The notes beneath the pieces were generated by a model. The model was not told where the DNA came from. It saw only the letters and a program-made list of their open reading frames with translations, and did not search any database. DNA of 64,000 nt, taken from Hsuehochloa calcarea (taxonomy: Eukaryota > Streptophyta > Magnoliopsida > Poales > Poaceae). Both the position numbers and the translations under genes were made by a program. The stretch is taken from assembly GCA_036346395.1 (NCBI GenBank), contig CM070599.1, positions 8,671,232 through 8,735,231 of the forward strand, written 5' to 3'. Positions within the stretch are counted from its first letter, which is position 1; each line of letters starts with the position of its first letter. Positions 32,101-43,094 of the stretch are shown here, in pieces.

Positions 32101-33201
32101 CCTGGCAGAACTGCTAAACAGAATCACCTCGCTGAAAAGGTCCTAACGTGCTGGTCCGTCCTCCCGTCGAGGAAAGGCCTCCCTGCCCCCCTTGGATCAT
32201 CCAGCCCCACGCATCTTGTTTTGCTTTTTTCGCATCGCACAACGCTGATAGTCGTTATCGAAGTTCTTGCAATAATTGCGTTGAACCCCAGTTGATGCAA
32301 AAACAGGAGCAGAAACAAACACCTGGGGAGGGACTGCAGTCGAAGCAGAAACCGTCGGTGGAAGAAGGGGTAGCAAGCATGGCCGAAACAAACTGTGCTG
32401 CTAACCCGCGGTGAAACTCCTTAGCACGAAGCATCGAATGAGCCTCGGTGACTGTCGGTCATGGCGAGCGGCTCAATAGTTGAGCCCTAACTGGCTCAAA
32501 CTCTGAACGACGACGGCAGACAAAATGACAAAGGCGAAGGCGATCACGATCCGCCTTCTGCACTTTATGACACTCTTGGTAGAGCGGAGAAGCTAGCTCG
32601 TCTAGCTGGTGCGAGAGACTGACCAGGGCTCAGGAGAAGTCGTCAACGGAGGAGTCTTCCTAGCGAAACTTCTCCAACTCACACTGAAGCAAAAAGAACT
32701 GAGCATCGTTGCTCTACTGGTATCGCTCGCGCAAGTACTCCCAGCTCTGACGAGTGACACGCAGACCAACAATGTCTGGCTGGATAGAGTCATCGATGCT
32801 GACCACCAGGATGGCTCGAACACGGGCATCATCAGTACACCAGCGCTCGAAAGCGTTTATGGCATAGTGAAAGGCCTCATCAGTAACAATAACAACCTCT
32901 GTCTCCTTGACGGCCTTATCTTCTGCAGGAGGTGTAGGAGTGGACTGTCTGGGCGAAGGCTAAACTGGCGATGGCGGACAAAGTTGGGCACCAGTAACAT
33001 GTCCGAGAGGCGGAGACCATTGAGTGTGATCTCCATGAGTGAAGACCACAACCTGTAGTTCGTCCCATTAAGCTTTATTCTCGAGAATGGGATTACAGCT
33101 GATAGAAGGGGAGCCATTGGTAGGCGGCGCTGGACGGCGGGGCGACCAAGATAATGAAGTCTAACAGGCGGCACTGGACGGCGCAACGGTTGGATCGACA
33201 T
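32101..33201 (-). pseudogene. C2 gag
   Basis: Minus strand from about 33090: FSRIKLNGTNYRLWSSLMEI (within 32857-33201) is the typical copia gag start (KLNG-NY-LW). A knuckle-like RNYCKNFDNDYQRCAMRKK lies at 32250-32300, a degenerate CxxC..H..C with His missing. Frame broken several times in between. Confidence 0.75.
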
Positions 33202-33824
33202 ACTATTTTTGTCTTATTATTCCTTTTGTGCGCTGGTTGGCAGCGCGTGGCTCACACTAAAAAGGCCTTCGATGGCCCACCAGGTGATACCTCACGAGGA
33301 ACTAGGGTTCCTTGCTTGCAGCGGCGATGGTGGCATGAGCGGCAGCAACGATGGCGTCGGCATCGGTCTGAGCGGCGGCCAAGGAGCAGAGTCCTTGCGT
33401 CGAGTGGAGATGTAGCTCGTCGGCCTCCCAGCTTTAGGCGCAGTGGCGACACGGCTTGAAGTATCTAGGCCCTCATAGCTGGTTTTGGTAATTAATGGTA
33501 ACATTATGCTAAAGGAGTAATATGAGTGCTAAGAAGTATTTAAAGGTTAAATTCCGATGATTGTTCGGTGATAAGGTCATTGGCAAGGCGAATATGGTGA
33601 AAGAACGACATGGATCAAGACAAAAGGTATTATATTGTCTAAGGACCCTTTTGTAGTTTTTACCGATCTCAGTGTTTCGAGAAAAGATCGGATTTATAGG
33701 ATAAATACCGTATTATAAAGAGGGATCATGGCTAGTAGCTTGAGAGACTATTTTGTGCCATTATGGTCAACTAAGATTCAGTATTGTCTTGATTTGAGCT
33801 TCTGGAAAAAAATATTTTGAAAAT

Positions 33825-34200
33825 CGGTATGACCACTGTTGATAAGCGGTACTACCGCAAGTCGGTAGTACTGAAAAATACATGGCGGTACGTATATTAC
33901 AGAGAGCGTGGTTTTGGGGGTTTTAATCTCCCTTGAATCGGTATGACTGCATTCTCGAGTGGTACTACCAGAGTGTGGTAGTACCATGTTTACTTGGTGG
34001 TATGAGTTTTCCAGAAAAGGTGTTTTTGAGAAATCTTGAGCTCTGAAAAACAGTATCTTCGTTCTAGCCAAGCGGAACGACCGCGATGCGGTAGTACCGT
34101 AACTTTATGTGTAGCGGCTAGTTCAGAGCATTAAATGCTACTATTTCGACCGTTGAGCCAAAAATCGGTAGTACCGGGTTTCAACGGCTGTACTACCGCA
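33825..34200 (+). repeat. Palindrome array (LTR B)
   Basis: GCGGTACTACCGC 33846-33858, CGGTAGTACTG 33863-33873, GTGGTACTACCA and GTGGTAGTACCA near 33959-33987, GCGGTAGTACCGT about 34088-34100, CGGTAGTACCG about 34176-34186. Damaged copies lose symmetry by single transitions. Confidence 0.87.
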
Positions 34201-34254
34201 AATCCTAATTTTTTTCTTGATTGTTATCGTAACGGCTAGTTTTGTGGTTGGGGG

Positions 34255-34263
34255 CTATAAATA
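34255..34263 (+). promoter_or_regulatory. LTR B TATA box
   Basis: CTATAAATA after AACGGCTAGTTTTGTGGTTG; about 60 bp downstream of the palindrome array. Confidence 0.75.
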
Positions 34264-35984
34264 AACCCCCACCAGCACCAAGCCCAAAACTTTTGGCCAC
34301 ACTGAATACTCTTGAGGCTTTGGTGTTCTCTCTTCTACTCATTTGCATTCAATTCACTCTTTGAGGTAGTTGAGAGCTAGTTAAGTGCATTGCATCATTA
34401 GTTGATCTTTTGGCACTTGATTGTCTTCAAGCAAGTGCTACGATTCATTACTCTTGGTGCTTGTCGGCACCTAGACAGCTTGGAAAAGTTGTGCGGTGAT
34501 CACTTCAAGAAGCTTGTGAAGTGACCCGGCAAGGGTTTGTGATTGGTTTTGTATTCACCAACTCCGGAGCGGAGGAAGAGCAACTCTAGTGATCGAGGGT
34601 GAGACTTAATTCGTGGAGTTGGCTTGATTCGTTCAAGTTTTCTCAACGTGGACTAGTGAAGACCGGTAAGTCTTCGATACCACAGGAAAAACTTCATTGT
34701 CTCTATTGTGGTTTAATTTCTTCTCTTTACTCTTTCGCATTTACAATTCTAGCATTTTACTTGTATAGAATTACGTAGCTAGAATTGTATCTAGTTTTGA
34801 CTAATTTATAATTGTGATAAAATTGTTAATTAGTATAAGTTTTTTTAAAAAAAAACTCCTATTCACCTCCCCCTCTAGTCGGTTATCCTTGTCCTACAAC
34901 GGCTTCGGGCGCGGTGGCGGCATAGCCCGCAGACTAGCGCGGAGACGAGCGCAGGTGGCCCTAGGCGCTACCACCTGCGATGAGCGAAGACGGTGCAGGC
35001 GGCGGCCGGGCGAGTGAGGATGAAACCTGGGTAGCAATCGGACGCGTGAGGTGGACGATCCAACAGGCAACGGCCAGGTTGGCGTGGGCAGCCGAGTGAG
35101 CGCGGAAGACGACCGGGCAGGTGACGACAGCGTCGGCGGCCGGCGGCCGGGCGAATCAATGCTGTGCCGAGCGAAGCGGTGGCGTCGAGCGGGCCGCATG
35201 CAACGTCGTTGGGCAGCTGAAGGATCTAGACCCGCCATTATGAGTTAATGGGGTGTTTTGGTGATTAATGACAAATCTAATTGTGAGACTAACATTTCTA
35301 TTGCTACATTTAGTGTGTAGTCTCATTTGGATATAAATGTGAAATTCAACGAGGTATGCATTCGACTTTATATTCTTATATATTGTTGCATTCATCGGAT
35401 CCAAAATATAGGTTGAACCCCACCATAAGTTGAACTCGAATATGTGCATATGTTTCCATTACCCATTTTTGTATGCACACATTTAGGGGGAGTTCATGCT
35501 ATATTTTGTGGTTTCATTAGTATTGATCCATATTTTGTTTTCCACATACATTTGGGATCTTTGCTTTGAAAAATATCCGTTTGAGTATACAAAACTTGTG
35601 TAGTTTTTGTATATTCATGTTTTGAGTATATAGAACTTGTGTAGTTCTCGTATACTCATGTTGTGAGTATATAAGAGCTTGTGTAGTTCTTATATACTTA
35701 TTTGGAGTATATATAACTTGTGTAGTTCATATATACTCATGTTGTGTTACATTATCTAAATTTAATTTATGCGCAATTGAAGTGGTTATCATCAATTACC
35801 AAAAAGGGGAAGATTAAAGTATCTTGTCCCACCATTACGAGTTAATGGTATGGTGTGGTAATTAATGATAATCATATTGTGGAACTAACATTTTCAATGA
35901 GTTGGATGTATAGGTTATGTTCCAGGGTGATGAAGACTTGGGATGACATCATGAGTTGATTGTCATCAAGTCAAGGTGTAAGTG

Positions 35985-36325
35985 AAAGATGCATCATGTG
36001 TTGATGTATATGAAGAGCTTGAAGAAATGGAAATCATCGTGTGTCGATGATGTTCAAAGAGAAGACCCATCATGTGTTGATGGAGGTCTAACGAAGGATG
36101 CATCATATCAAGACTTGGAGTAAATAATGCATCATGTGTTGATGCGCATCAAGCCAAGAGAAGACTCATCATACGTTGATAGAGGTCAAGTGAGAGAATG
36201 CATAATGTGTTGATGCATATCAAGACTCGGGATGAAGAAATCATCATGTGTTGATGATGTTCAAGATAAGATCCCGAAGTGAAGAAGATCATCATGTGTT
36301 GATGATTGTCAAAGTTAAGGACCCG
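35985..36325 (+). repeat. CATCA-TGTGT-TGATG dyad array (LTR C)
   Basis: About nine units. ATCATCG-TGTGT-CGATGAT 36033-36051; CCATCA-TGTGT-TGATGG 36067-36083; GCATCA-TGTGT-TGATGC 36129-36145; ATCATCA-TGTGT-TGATGAT 36240-36258 and 36288-36306. The 5-nt TGTGT centre is constant while arm bases change in matched pairs. Confidence 0.92.
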
Positions 36326-36598
36326 GATTTGAAGTGTTGATGTGCGTCATCAAGCTTCAAGAAGATGCAAGGCAAAGGTATGACTAGCTAGGGATAAGGA
36401 TGTGTTCCTAGTCTTTTACCGGTCTTGGTGTTTAGTTGATAGACCGGATTGCTAGTATAGATTCCCGTACTATTAAGAGGGGTCTTGACTAGTAGCATGA
36501 GTTAGTCATGTGTTGATAGCTCATTGTGTTTGCTCTAGCTCATCTATGCATGGAGCTATTATTTTCCCATGCATTTAATCCTTGTAGCATGGGACTAT

Positions 36599-36825
36599 AA
36601 TTTGCAAATGTGTTTTGCAAATGGTCGAAGACCATGCACCTTAACCTTGTGGCATGATGCTGTTATTTGCGAATGTGTTTTGCAAATAGTTGATGTTCAT
36701 GTTTGATTTCTTGTAGCATGTGACTTAAGTTTGCAAATGTGTTTTGCAAATGGTATAAGTCCATGTACCTTATTACTTGTGGTGAGTATTCTAAAAGTTG
36801 GCAAATGTATTTTGCAACTTGTTGA
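36599..36825 (+). repeat. Paired TTTGCAAA repeats (LTR C)
   Basis: ATTTGCAAATGTGTTTTGCA-type units at about 36601, 36664, 36730 and 36797, period roughly 65 bp. The last unit is altered (TTGGCAAATGTATTTTGCAA). Confidence 0.88.
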
Positions 36826-36834
36826 GAATATTAC

Positions 36835-38735
36835 TATAACACCCTGGCTATTCGGAAGCCAAAATGTTACCTAAAGAATCTACATACAACCACAATGCGG
36901 AAGAATTTAATCTGAACTTCTATAATCAATCGAAGAGTTCATTGGTAATACTAGCATAACAGGAATAAAGAACGAATCCATTAGCATATAAACAGTGAGA
37001 ACTTCAGAGAAGCCACTAACAAAGCAATTACCAGAACTAAATAGCAGGTAGTCTTAACCTTATTGATTACAGTTCCTCATTTGACAACTGAAAGACATAA
37101 TCGAACTTAATAAGGAAGATGAATAATGGTGAACTGAGTGAAATGTGCTTGACTAATCCCTTCCCACAAGGCCATCATCAACGTTCACCTAAATGAATAC
37201 AGAAAGCAAGAATGAGTCGAAACTCAGCAAGTACCATACAAGATAAATCAAGCATAAAGTGGACAAGCCAACTCAATTGAAGTATGAACAATTCTTGGAA
37301 CACATACATGAATGAATGGAATGAATACATGAATGAATGGAATGAAAGGATGCATTGAAGGAATAGACTGCTCAACAGCTTATACCGATATAGCGAGTGA
37401 CACACCCGCCGGTGCTCACTTAAGCCCGTACTTAACAAAGTCCGAGGATCCAATCACCGTATGAAGAACGTTCCATACGGGTGTCCGAAATTGCCTACAT
37501 TGGAGTGGTGGCCAACATTGTCCATATTGGAGTGGTGAGTCTTACGTGCCCATACTAGAATTGATGGGACTCACAATTTTTTACTTCCGTGGTCAACATG
37601 AAACAAACGCGTGAACGGAAGGAACTTCATGCAATGAACTCTTATCACATCATAATGAAGAAATATACATGGCATACGGACATGAATAGCAAGACTAGCA
37701 ATTCATCCACACACAATCATCACCATTCATTATGATAACACAATGTACTTGCCTTCCGCGCTGTGACGTGTTAGGAGGCAACGAAGGTGCCCCTCCACTC
37801 ACCGCTTCACCGCCTACACAAATATTTATTCGAAATAAGGATAACAAGGTAAGACAAAATACAAGTGTCCTACCATAACCCTCTAACTATCCAACACAAT
37901 CAACGGGTTCAAACTGACAATCTAACTAATCACCGGAGACATAACTCTCACCGACAGCGGTACAATAAAAACCATAATTAAATATCTGTAACTCGGAATG
38001 ACTTGAAACTAGTGCTCAATGAATCATAACTAACCAAGCTATGAAACTCTAGTTGACGGGGTTCTCTGATTCGGCCAAAACAGTTGGCTAAACAGTCGTT
38101 GAAAACAACTGACAGACATCTGTCTAGATTACATAACAGCAATAGATAAAATGGCATAACTTTCATTCTACTGATCCAATGGAGGTGATCTTTATCAACC
38201 TGGAATCATAGTGAAATTATCTTCAAAAACCATTTTGGGTGGCCGTCCTGGATCTGACTCTAACTAGATTAAAACCGAGGAACAAACCGACAGTCCCCAA
38301 TTCTCAGACAAACAGAACAGCGCGCAGTTAAAATTCCATAACTTTTGATTGCCAACTCTAAAAATTGTGTTCTTTATCAACTTGGAAAGCCTACTGAATT
38401 TTCTACAATATTCATTTTGGGTATCCTTTCTGATTCGACATCTAAATAATTCATAATGGTCAGACAAGCAAACTGCCAAATCCCGTCAGCTCTCCTGAAC
38501 AGTCGCACAAAAACAGTAATATCTCATAAACTGTAAGTCGAAATCAGATGATCTCAGTGCCTAAAGAAAGCTAAGACCAATGGCTACAACTCTCTAAGAG
38601 CTGGACAGATCAGAAAACATACAGAACTTACCCAAATCTGACGAACAAATCTGGCGCAGCGGGAAGGAGAAAGTGGCGCACGGCAGGGAGGAGGGTGGCG
38701 GCTCCAAGTGGGGGAAAGGGGAAGGGGGAAGGGGG
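36835..38735. repeat. Unassigned repeat, possible LTR starting TATAACACCC
   Basis: Begins TATAACACCCTGGCTATTCGG exactly where LTR C breaks off. TGTAACACC-type starts are common in grass gypsy LTRs, so TG>TA may be decay. Contains degenerate tandem blocks around 38150-38240 and 38345-38435 (TTTATCAAC-TGGAA ... CATTTTGGG). No coding signal. Right end not defined; GGGTTTAGGGTTTTTGGGGGAAGG at 38724-38756 may be near it. Confidence 0.4.
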
Positions 38736-39750
38736 TTTAGGGTTTTTGGGGGAAGGTCATCCCCCCTTTGGGTTGAACTTTGTGCATTACATTGTTGAAC
38801 TTTCGGTTGCATCGTTGTGTCCTTTGCTGGTCTTAGTGTTTAGTTCCTTTAAAGTTTCGAGTTTTGTTCACGTTTGGTCTCACCGCTGCGGTTGAGTTCG
38901 ACACACCATCTAGGGAGGCTTTGCCCTTGCTGATCTCGAAAAAGGAAACCGTGCCCAATTCGAAGACAGCCAAAACAGCATGGTGTTCGCATAAAAAAAA
39001 TAGAGAGAAAAAAACAGAGAGAAGACAAAAAAAAAAGAAACACACATAACTTTTGCATACGACCTCCGATTGGAGTAATTTTCGATCCGTTGGAAAGGGA
39101 ACGAGAAGATACATCCGAACGGGCGTCAGGTGCATCCGAGTATTTTATCAAACACGTACGCCCCCGGACGTGCGCGCGGAAAACTTCAACCCCAAAAAAT
39201 GTCGTTTATGGCCTCAAAAGGGCCCGCAAACAGCCGCAAACCGAGAAAAACTCAAGTTTCTCGGATTTTGCTCAAAATTGACAGAGCCCTTTTAGAAGTG
39301 ATTCTAAGGTTCTTCGTGAAGACGGCATCCTTTTCGAGCTTCCAAACTCCGTGTGCGACGTTCTCTAGTTTTGTAGCGCCGTGTTTTCGTTTGTGTTCTA
39401 GGCTCGTGTCTCTAGTACGGTCTAGCCTAGGACCAGCAACTAACTAGCGTTGAACGATTTTTCAGCTTGCACTCACTGAGTCGATTATTGCTGATCCTTT
39501 CTACCATATTGAAGCCTTCCGAACCCCACTTCCTACTAACTCAGCAGGTTCTGTTCCTTGCAATCGTTGTGCTAATCGCAAGTGAGAGTATCACGAACCA
39601 GCCACCGGTTGTGCCACCTCCTTACTGCGTTGGTAAGAGCTTGTAAGAACCTGGTAAGGCATTGTGAGAGAGTGACTTGTGAAACTCCAAGAACCTAGTA
39701 GTTCATAGAGATATATACACTGTGATTTGTTCTTTTCTTTGATACTAACA
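38736..39750 (+). other. Probable 5' LTR end and leader of gypsy G3
   Basis: About 1 kb before the G3 gag. A purine-rich run at 38990-39040, then GC-rich sequence to 39450, and TTGGTAAGAGCTTG at about 39633-39646, which loosely resembles a tRNA-iMet primer site. LTR limits cannot be set because the partner LTR is outside the window. Confidence 0.4.
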
Positions 39751-40935
39751 ATGGCAGTTCATGGTCACAAGGGAGAATAGCAGCACAATGTTGAGGATGC
39801 GCCTCACGCCCGCACGAAAGACATCATGCAGCAATTTTCACACTTATTGAGTCAACATTCGAGCGCCTTGAGGCGGTTCTAGATCGCACTAATGACGGTC
39901 TTGTCGCGATTGTTACACGTGTGGAGCGGCTAGAGAGAGCTCCACCTCCCCTCGCCTTGCTTGGCGCTGCACCACCGCCGCCAGAATACATCCGCTGCTA
40001 GCTCATTGGCCGATGAGATAGAAGATAAAGTGAACCCATATGTTGCGCGACACGAGTCCGATGGTGGTTTCAATCCCGGCAGAATGGTCGTGATCATCGC
40101 AACGACACGCCAATCGACAAGGTATGCGAAGAGACCCACCACGTGAGGTACATGATCGTAATGATGCACTTGGTAAAATTAAATTCACGATGCCTCCTTT
40201 TGCTGGAAAATATGATCCTGATGCTTACCTCACATGGGAGTTAGTCGTAGACCAAAAATTTGCATGCCATGAATTTCCTGAAAATAAAAAGGTTAGGGCT
40301 GCTACTAGTGAGTTCACTGACTTTGCTTCTATATGGTGGAATGAATTGTGCCGTAATGAACAAAATATACCTAGAACATGGAATGCTATGAAGAGAGCTA
40401 TGAGAGCTAGATTTGTGCCTTCATATTATTATCGTGATTTGCTGAATAAATTACAACATTTAAGACAAGGTAGTAATACAGTAGAAGATTACTATCAAGA
40501 ATTGCAAACTGGTATGTTACGTTGTGGTTTAGAAGAAATCGAAGATGCTAGAATGGCTAGATTTTTAGGAGGGCTTAACCGGGACATTCAGGACATTCTA
40601 GATTATAAGGAGTATAATTCTATCACTCGTCTGCTCCATCTTGCTTGTAAAGTCGAATGTGAAGTGCAGGGAAAGCACCTCTAGCCCGAGGCTCTTTTGG
40701 AGTTTTTTGCGTGTAGGCAAAATCAGTGCGATCCCAGGCGGGCGACATCCTCCGCTGTCCCTCGCAGTGGCCGTCCTCCCTCCCCTCCGGTCATGGGCGA
40801 CTAGCAAGCACCACTCCCGAGACTCGACGCAAGGAAATCAACTCTGTTCGGCAAGCTCGTGGCTCTACCTTGGTTGCTTCCACCGCTAACGCGAGACATA
40901 CAATGCCATCACGCAAAGGCTTGGGCACATAATGA
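39751..40935 (+). pseudogene. G3 gag (Ty3/gypsy)
   Basis: Probable start ATG 39751, in-frame TAG at 39778. Then a coiled segment (frame-shifted, about 39860-39950), and an open block 40124-40684: GKIKFTMPPFAGKYDPDAYL, FASIWWNELCRNEQ, MRARFVPSYYYRDLLNKLQH, YYQELQTGMLRCGL, MARFLGGLNRDIQDI. These are the ordered gypsy gag motifs. The zinc knuckle near 40895-40950 reads CHHAKAWAH then, after a frameshift, IMRDCPNQR, so one cysteine is lost. Confidence 0.87.
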
Positions 40936-41189
40936 GAGATTGCCCAAATCAGCGGGCACTTCTTGTTAGAGATGATGGTGAGTATACTTCATCTAGTGAT
41001 ATTGATGAAGAACATTCATTGCTTGTAACTGACCTCGCAGGTGAGCAATTTGAACATGAACATGACGAAGAACGTTTTGGAGCTGAAACAAGTGATAAGT
41101 TTTTGAGCATAATGGTGAAGCGTGTCCTCGATTGCTCAAATGGAGCGTCTTGAATGTAATCAACGCCACAACTGTTTCAAACAAAATTT

Positions 41190-43094
41190 GTGGTCAATGA
41201 GCGTTCTTGTCGTGTGATTATTGATGGAGGAAGTTGCAATAATTTGGCTAGCATTGATATAGTTGACAAGCTTGCCTTTATCACACAACAGCACCCTCGT
41301 CCTTACCACATTCAATTGTTTAATTCATGTGGTAAGCTGAAGGTAACTCGCGTTGTCAGAGTACACTTTTCTATTGGCTCATATCGTGATTTTGCTGATT
41401 GCGATGTCGTACCTATGCAAGCATGTTCATTACTGCTAGGTAGACCATGGCAATATGATAAAGACACAGTGCATCATGGTAGGACTAATCAATATACTCT
41501 CATGTCTAAAGGAAAGCGAATCACTTTGCTACCCATGTCTCCAGAAGCAATTTTAAAAGATGAATTAGAAAGAGTGGATAGAGATAAAGAGAGTAGCAAA
41601 ACTAAAAATCAGATTGTAGCTAAGGAACTTGCACTGCATAAGAAGAAGCAACCTAGTACTAAGAAAGGTGAAATTAGATTGAATGGTTCTGTTTTGTTAG
41701 CTACCAAGTCTGATATGAGTGAGGTAGAAGCTGGTAATTCTTGTTGCTATGCTTTAGTGTGCAAAGCAACTTTGTTTTCATTTGAGGATATGCCCCCCTC
41801 TTTGCCTCCTGCTGTTACTCACCTTTTGCAGGAGTATGATGATGTATTTCCAAGTGAGGTACCACCGGGGCTACCTCCAATTAGGGGCATTGAACATCAG
41901 ATTGACTTGATCCCAAGAGCTTCACTACCAAACCGCGCACCATACCGTACAAACCCGGACGAGACTAAGGAGATTGAGCGTCAAGTGCAAGACTTGCTTG
42001 ACAAAGGGTACGCACGCGAGATCCTTAGTCCATGTGTTGTTCCTCTACTTTTGGTTCCAAAGAAAGATGGGTCATGGCGTATGTGTGTTGATTGTAGAGC
42101 TATCAATAACATTACAATTAGATATCGTCATCCTATTCCTAGGTTAGACGACATGCTTGATGAATTAAGTGGCTCTATTTTATTTTCTAAAGTTGACTTG
42201 CGTAGTGGATATCACCAAATTCGCATGAAATTAGGAGATGAATAGAAAACAGCGTTCAAAACTAAGTTCGGTTTGTATGAGTGGTTAGTGATGCCTTTCG
42301 GTTTAACTAATGCACCTAGTACTTTCATGAGATTGATGAACGAAGTATTGCGTACTTTCATTGGTAAATTCGTGGTGGTTTATTTTGACGATATATTGAT
42401 ATATAGCAAATCGTTAGAGCAACATCGCGACCATTTACGTGCTGTTTTTAATGCTTTACATGATGCACGTTTATTCGGTAACCTTGAGAAGTGCACCTTT
42501 TGCACCGATCGAGTCGCGTTTCTTGGCTATGTTGTTACTCCACAGGGAATTGAAGTTGATCAAGCTAAGGTTGAAGCAATACAGAGTTAGCCGACTCCTA
42601 ACACGGTCACACAGGTGCGAAACTTTTTAGGACTGGCTGGATTTTATCGCCGCTTCATGAAGGATTTTAGCACAATCGCTGCACCATTGAATGAGCTCAC
42701 TAAGAAGGGCGTGCTATTTGTGTGGAGCGCCGACAGAGAACGATTCACCACTTTGAAAGATAAGTTAACACATGCACCCCTACTCCAACTACCGATTTTA
42801 ATAAAACTTTTGAACTAGAATGTGATGCTAGCGGAATTGGTTTAGGTGGCGTGTTGTTACAAGAAGGTAAACCGATAGCATACTTGGTGAGAAATTGAGT
42901 GGGCCTAGTCCGAACTATTCTACTTATGATAAGGAATTATATGCACTATTTCAAACTTTAGAAACTTGGCAACACTATTTATGGCCCAAAGAATTTGTTA
43001 TACATTCGATCATGAATCTTTAAAGCATATTCAAGTCAAAGTAAACTAAATCGTAGACATTGTAAAGAAGGAAAAGGACCATTAATGATGGGTT
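41190..43094 (+). pseudogene. G3 protease, reverse transcriptase and RNase H start
   Basis: Protease: CRVIIDGGSCNNLASI, DFADCDVVPMQACSLLLGRP. RT: PIRGIEHQIDLIPRA, CVDCRAINNITIRYRHPIPR, DLRSGYHQIRM, YEWLVMPFGLTNAPSTFM, VVVYFDDILIYS (YFDD at about 42378-42413), FLGYVVTPQGIEVDQAK, then FLGLAGFYRRFMKDFS. Two stops are TGG>TAG at 42243 and 42588, and a frameshift follows near 42800. RNase H: ECDASGIGLGGVLLQEGKP (shifted frame), YSTYDKELYAL, then decays near 43060. The copia array follows at 43095. By protease, RT and C-terminal motifs it belongs with G2, a CRM-like chromovirus type (tentative). Confidence 0.9.

Larger units (their letters stand above)
33457..34898 (+). mobile_element. Solo LTR B (short member of the A family) in the C2 leader
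   Basis: 1,442 bp, TGAAGTATCTAGGCC...ATCCTTGTCCTACA. Flanked by ACGGCT at 33451-33456 and 34899-34904 (exact; 5-6 bp depending on the terminal T). It has the GCGGT-N3-ACCGC array (33825-34200) and the TATA block but lacks the TGATG and TTTGCAAA arrays, so it is an internally shorter version. Confidence 0.88.
28778..35217 (-). mobile_element. Ty1/copia element C2 (minus strand), 5' end lost or beyond the window
   Basis: The 3' LTR at 28778-28889 (TGTTATGAATATTG...TTCTAACA) is similar to the C1 LTR; a polypurine tract (minus strand GTTTTGAGGGGG) adjoins it. Minus-strand order: leader (34899-35217 and 33202-33456), gag, protease, integrase, linker, RT, RNase H. The leader is interrupted by LTR B, and at 35217 LTR C begins; no 5' LTR of C2 is seen before it. 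Same lineage as C1 by RT and linker motifs. Many stops and frameshifts. Confidence 0.85.
35218..36834 (+). mobile_element. LTR C (A family), truncated or interrupted at 36834
   Basis: Starts TGAAGGATCTAGACCCGCC, preceded by GCAGC. Follows the A/D family to AACTTGTTGAGAATATTAC, which in LTR D continues into the palindrome array and promoter; here it stops and unrelated sequence starts at 36835. The missing half is not found later in the window, so it is either deleted or lies beyond 64 kb on the far side of a nested insertion. Confidence 0.85.

Noticed and set aside
34894..35248. GC-rich ORFs between LTR B and LTR C
   Set aside because: This is the C2 leader; Arg/Pro-rich translation on several frames, no motif.
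35985..36325. CRISPR-like regularly spaced repeats
   Set aside because: Short 16-19 nt dyads with irregular 35-65 bp spacing, in a plant LTR; no cas genes and eukaryotic context.
38990..39045. A-rich run as a LINE poly-A tail
   Set aside because: Purine run inside a probable gypsy LTR/leader, with no LINE coding sequence or target duplication nearby.
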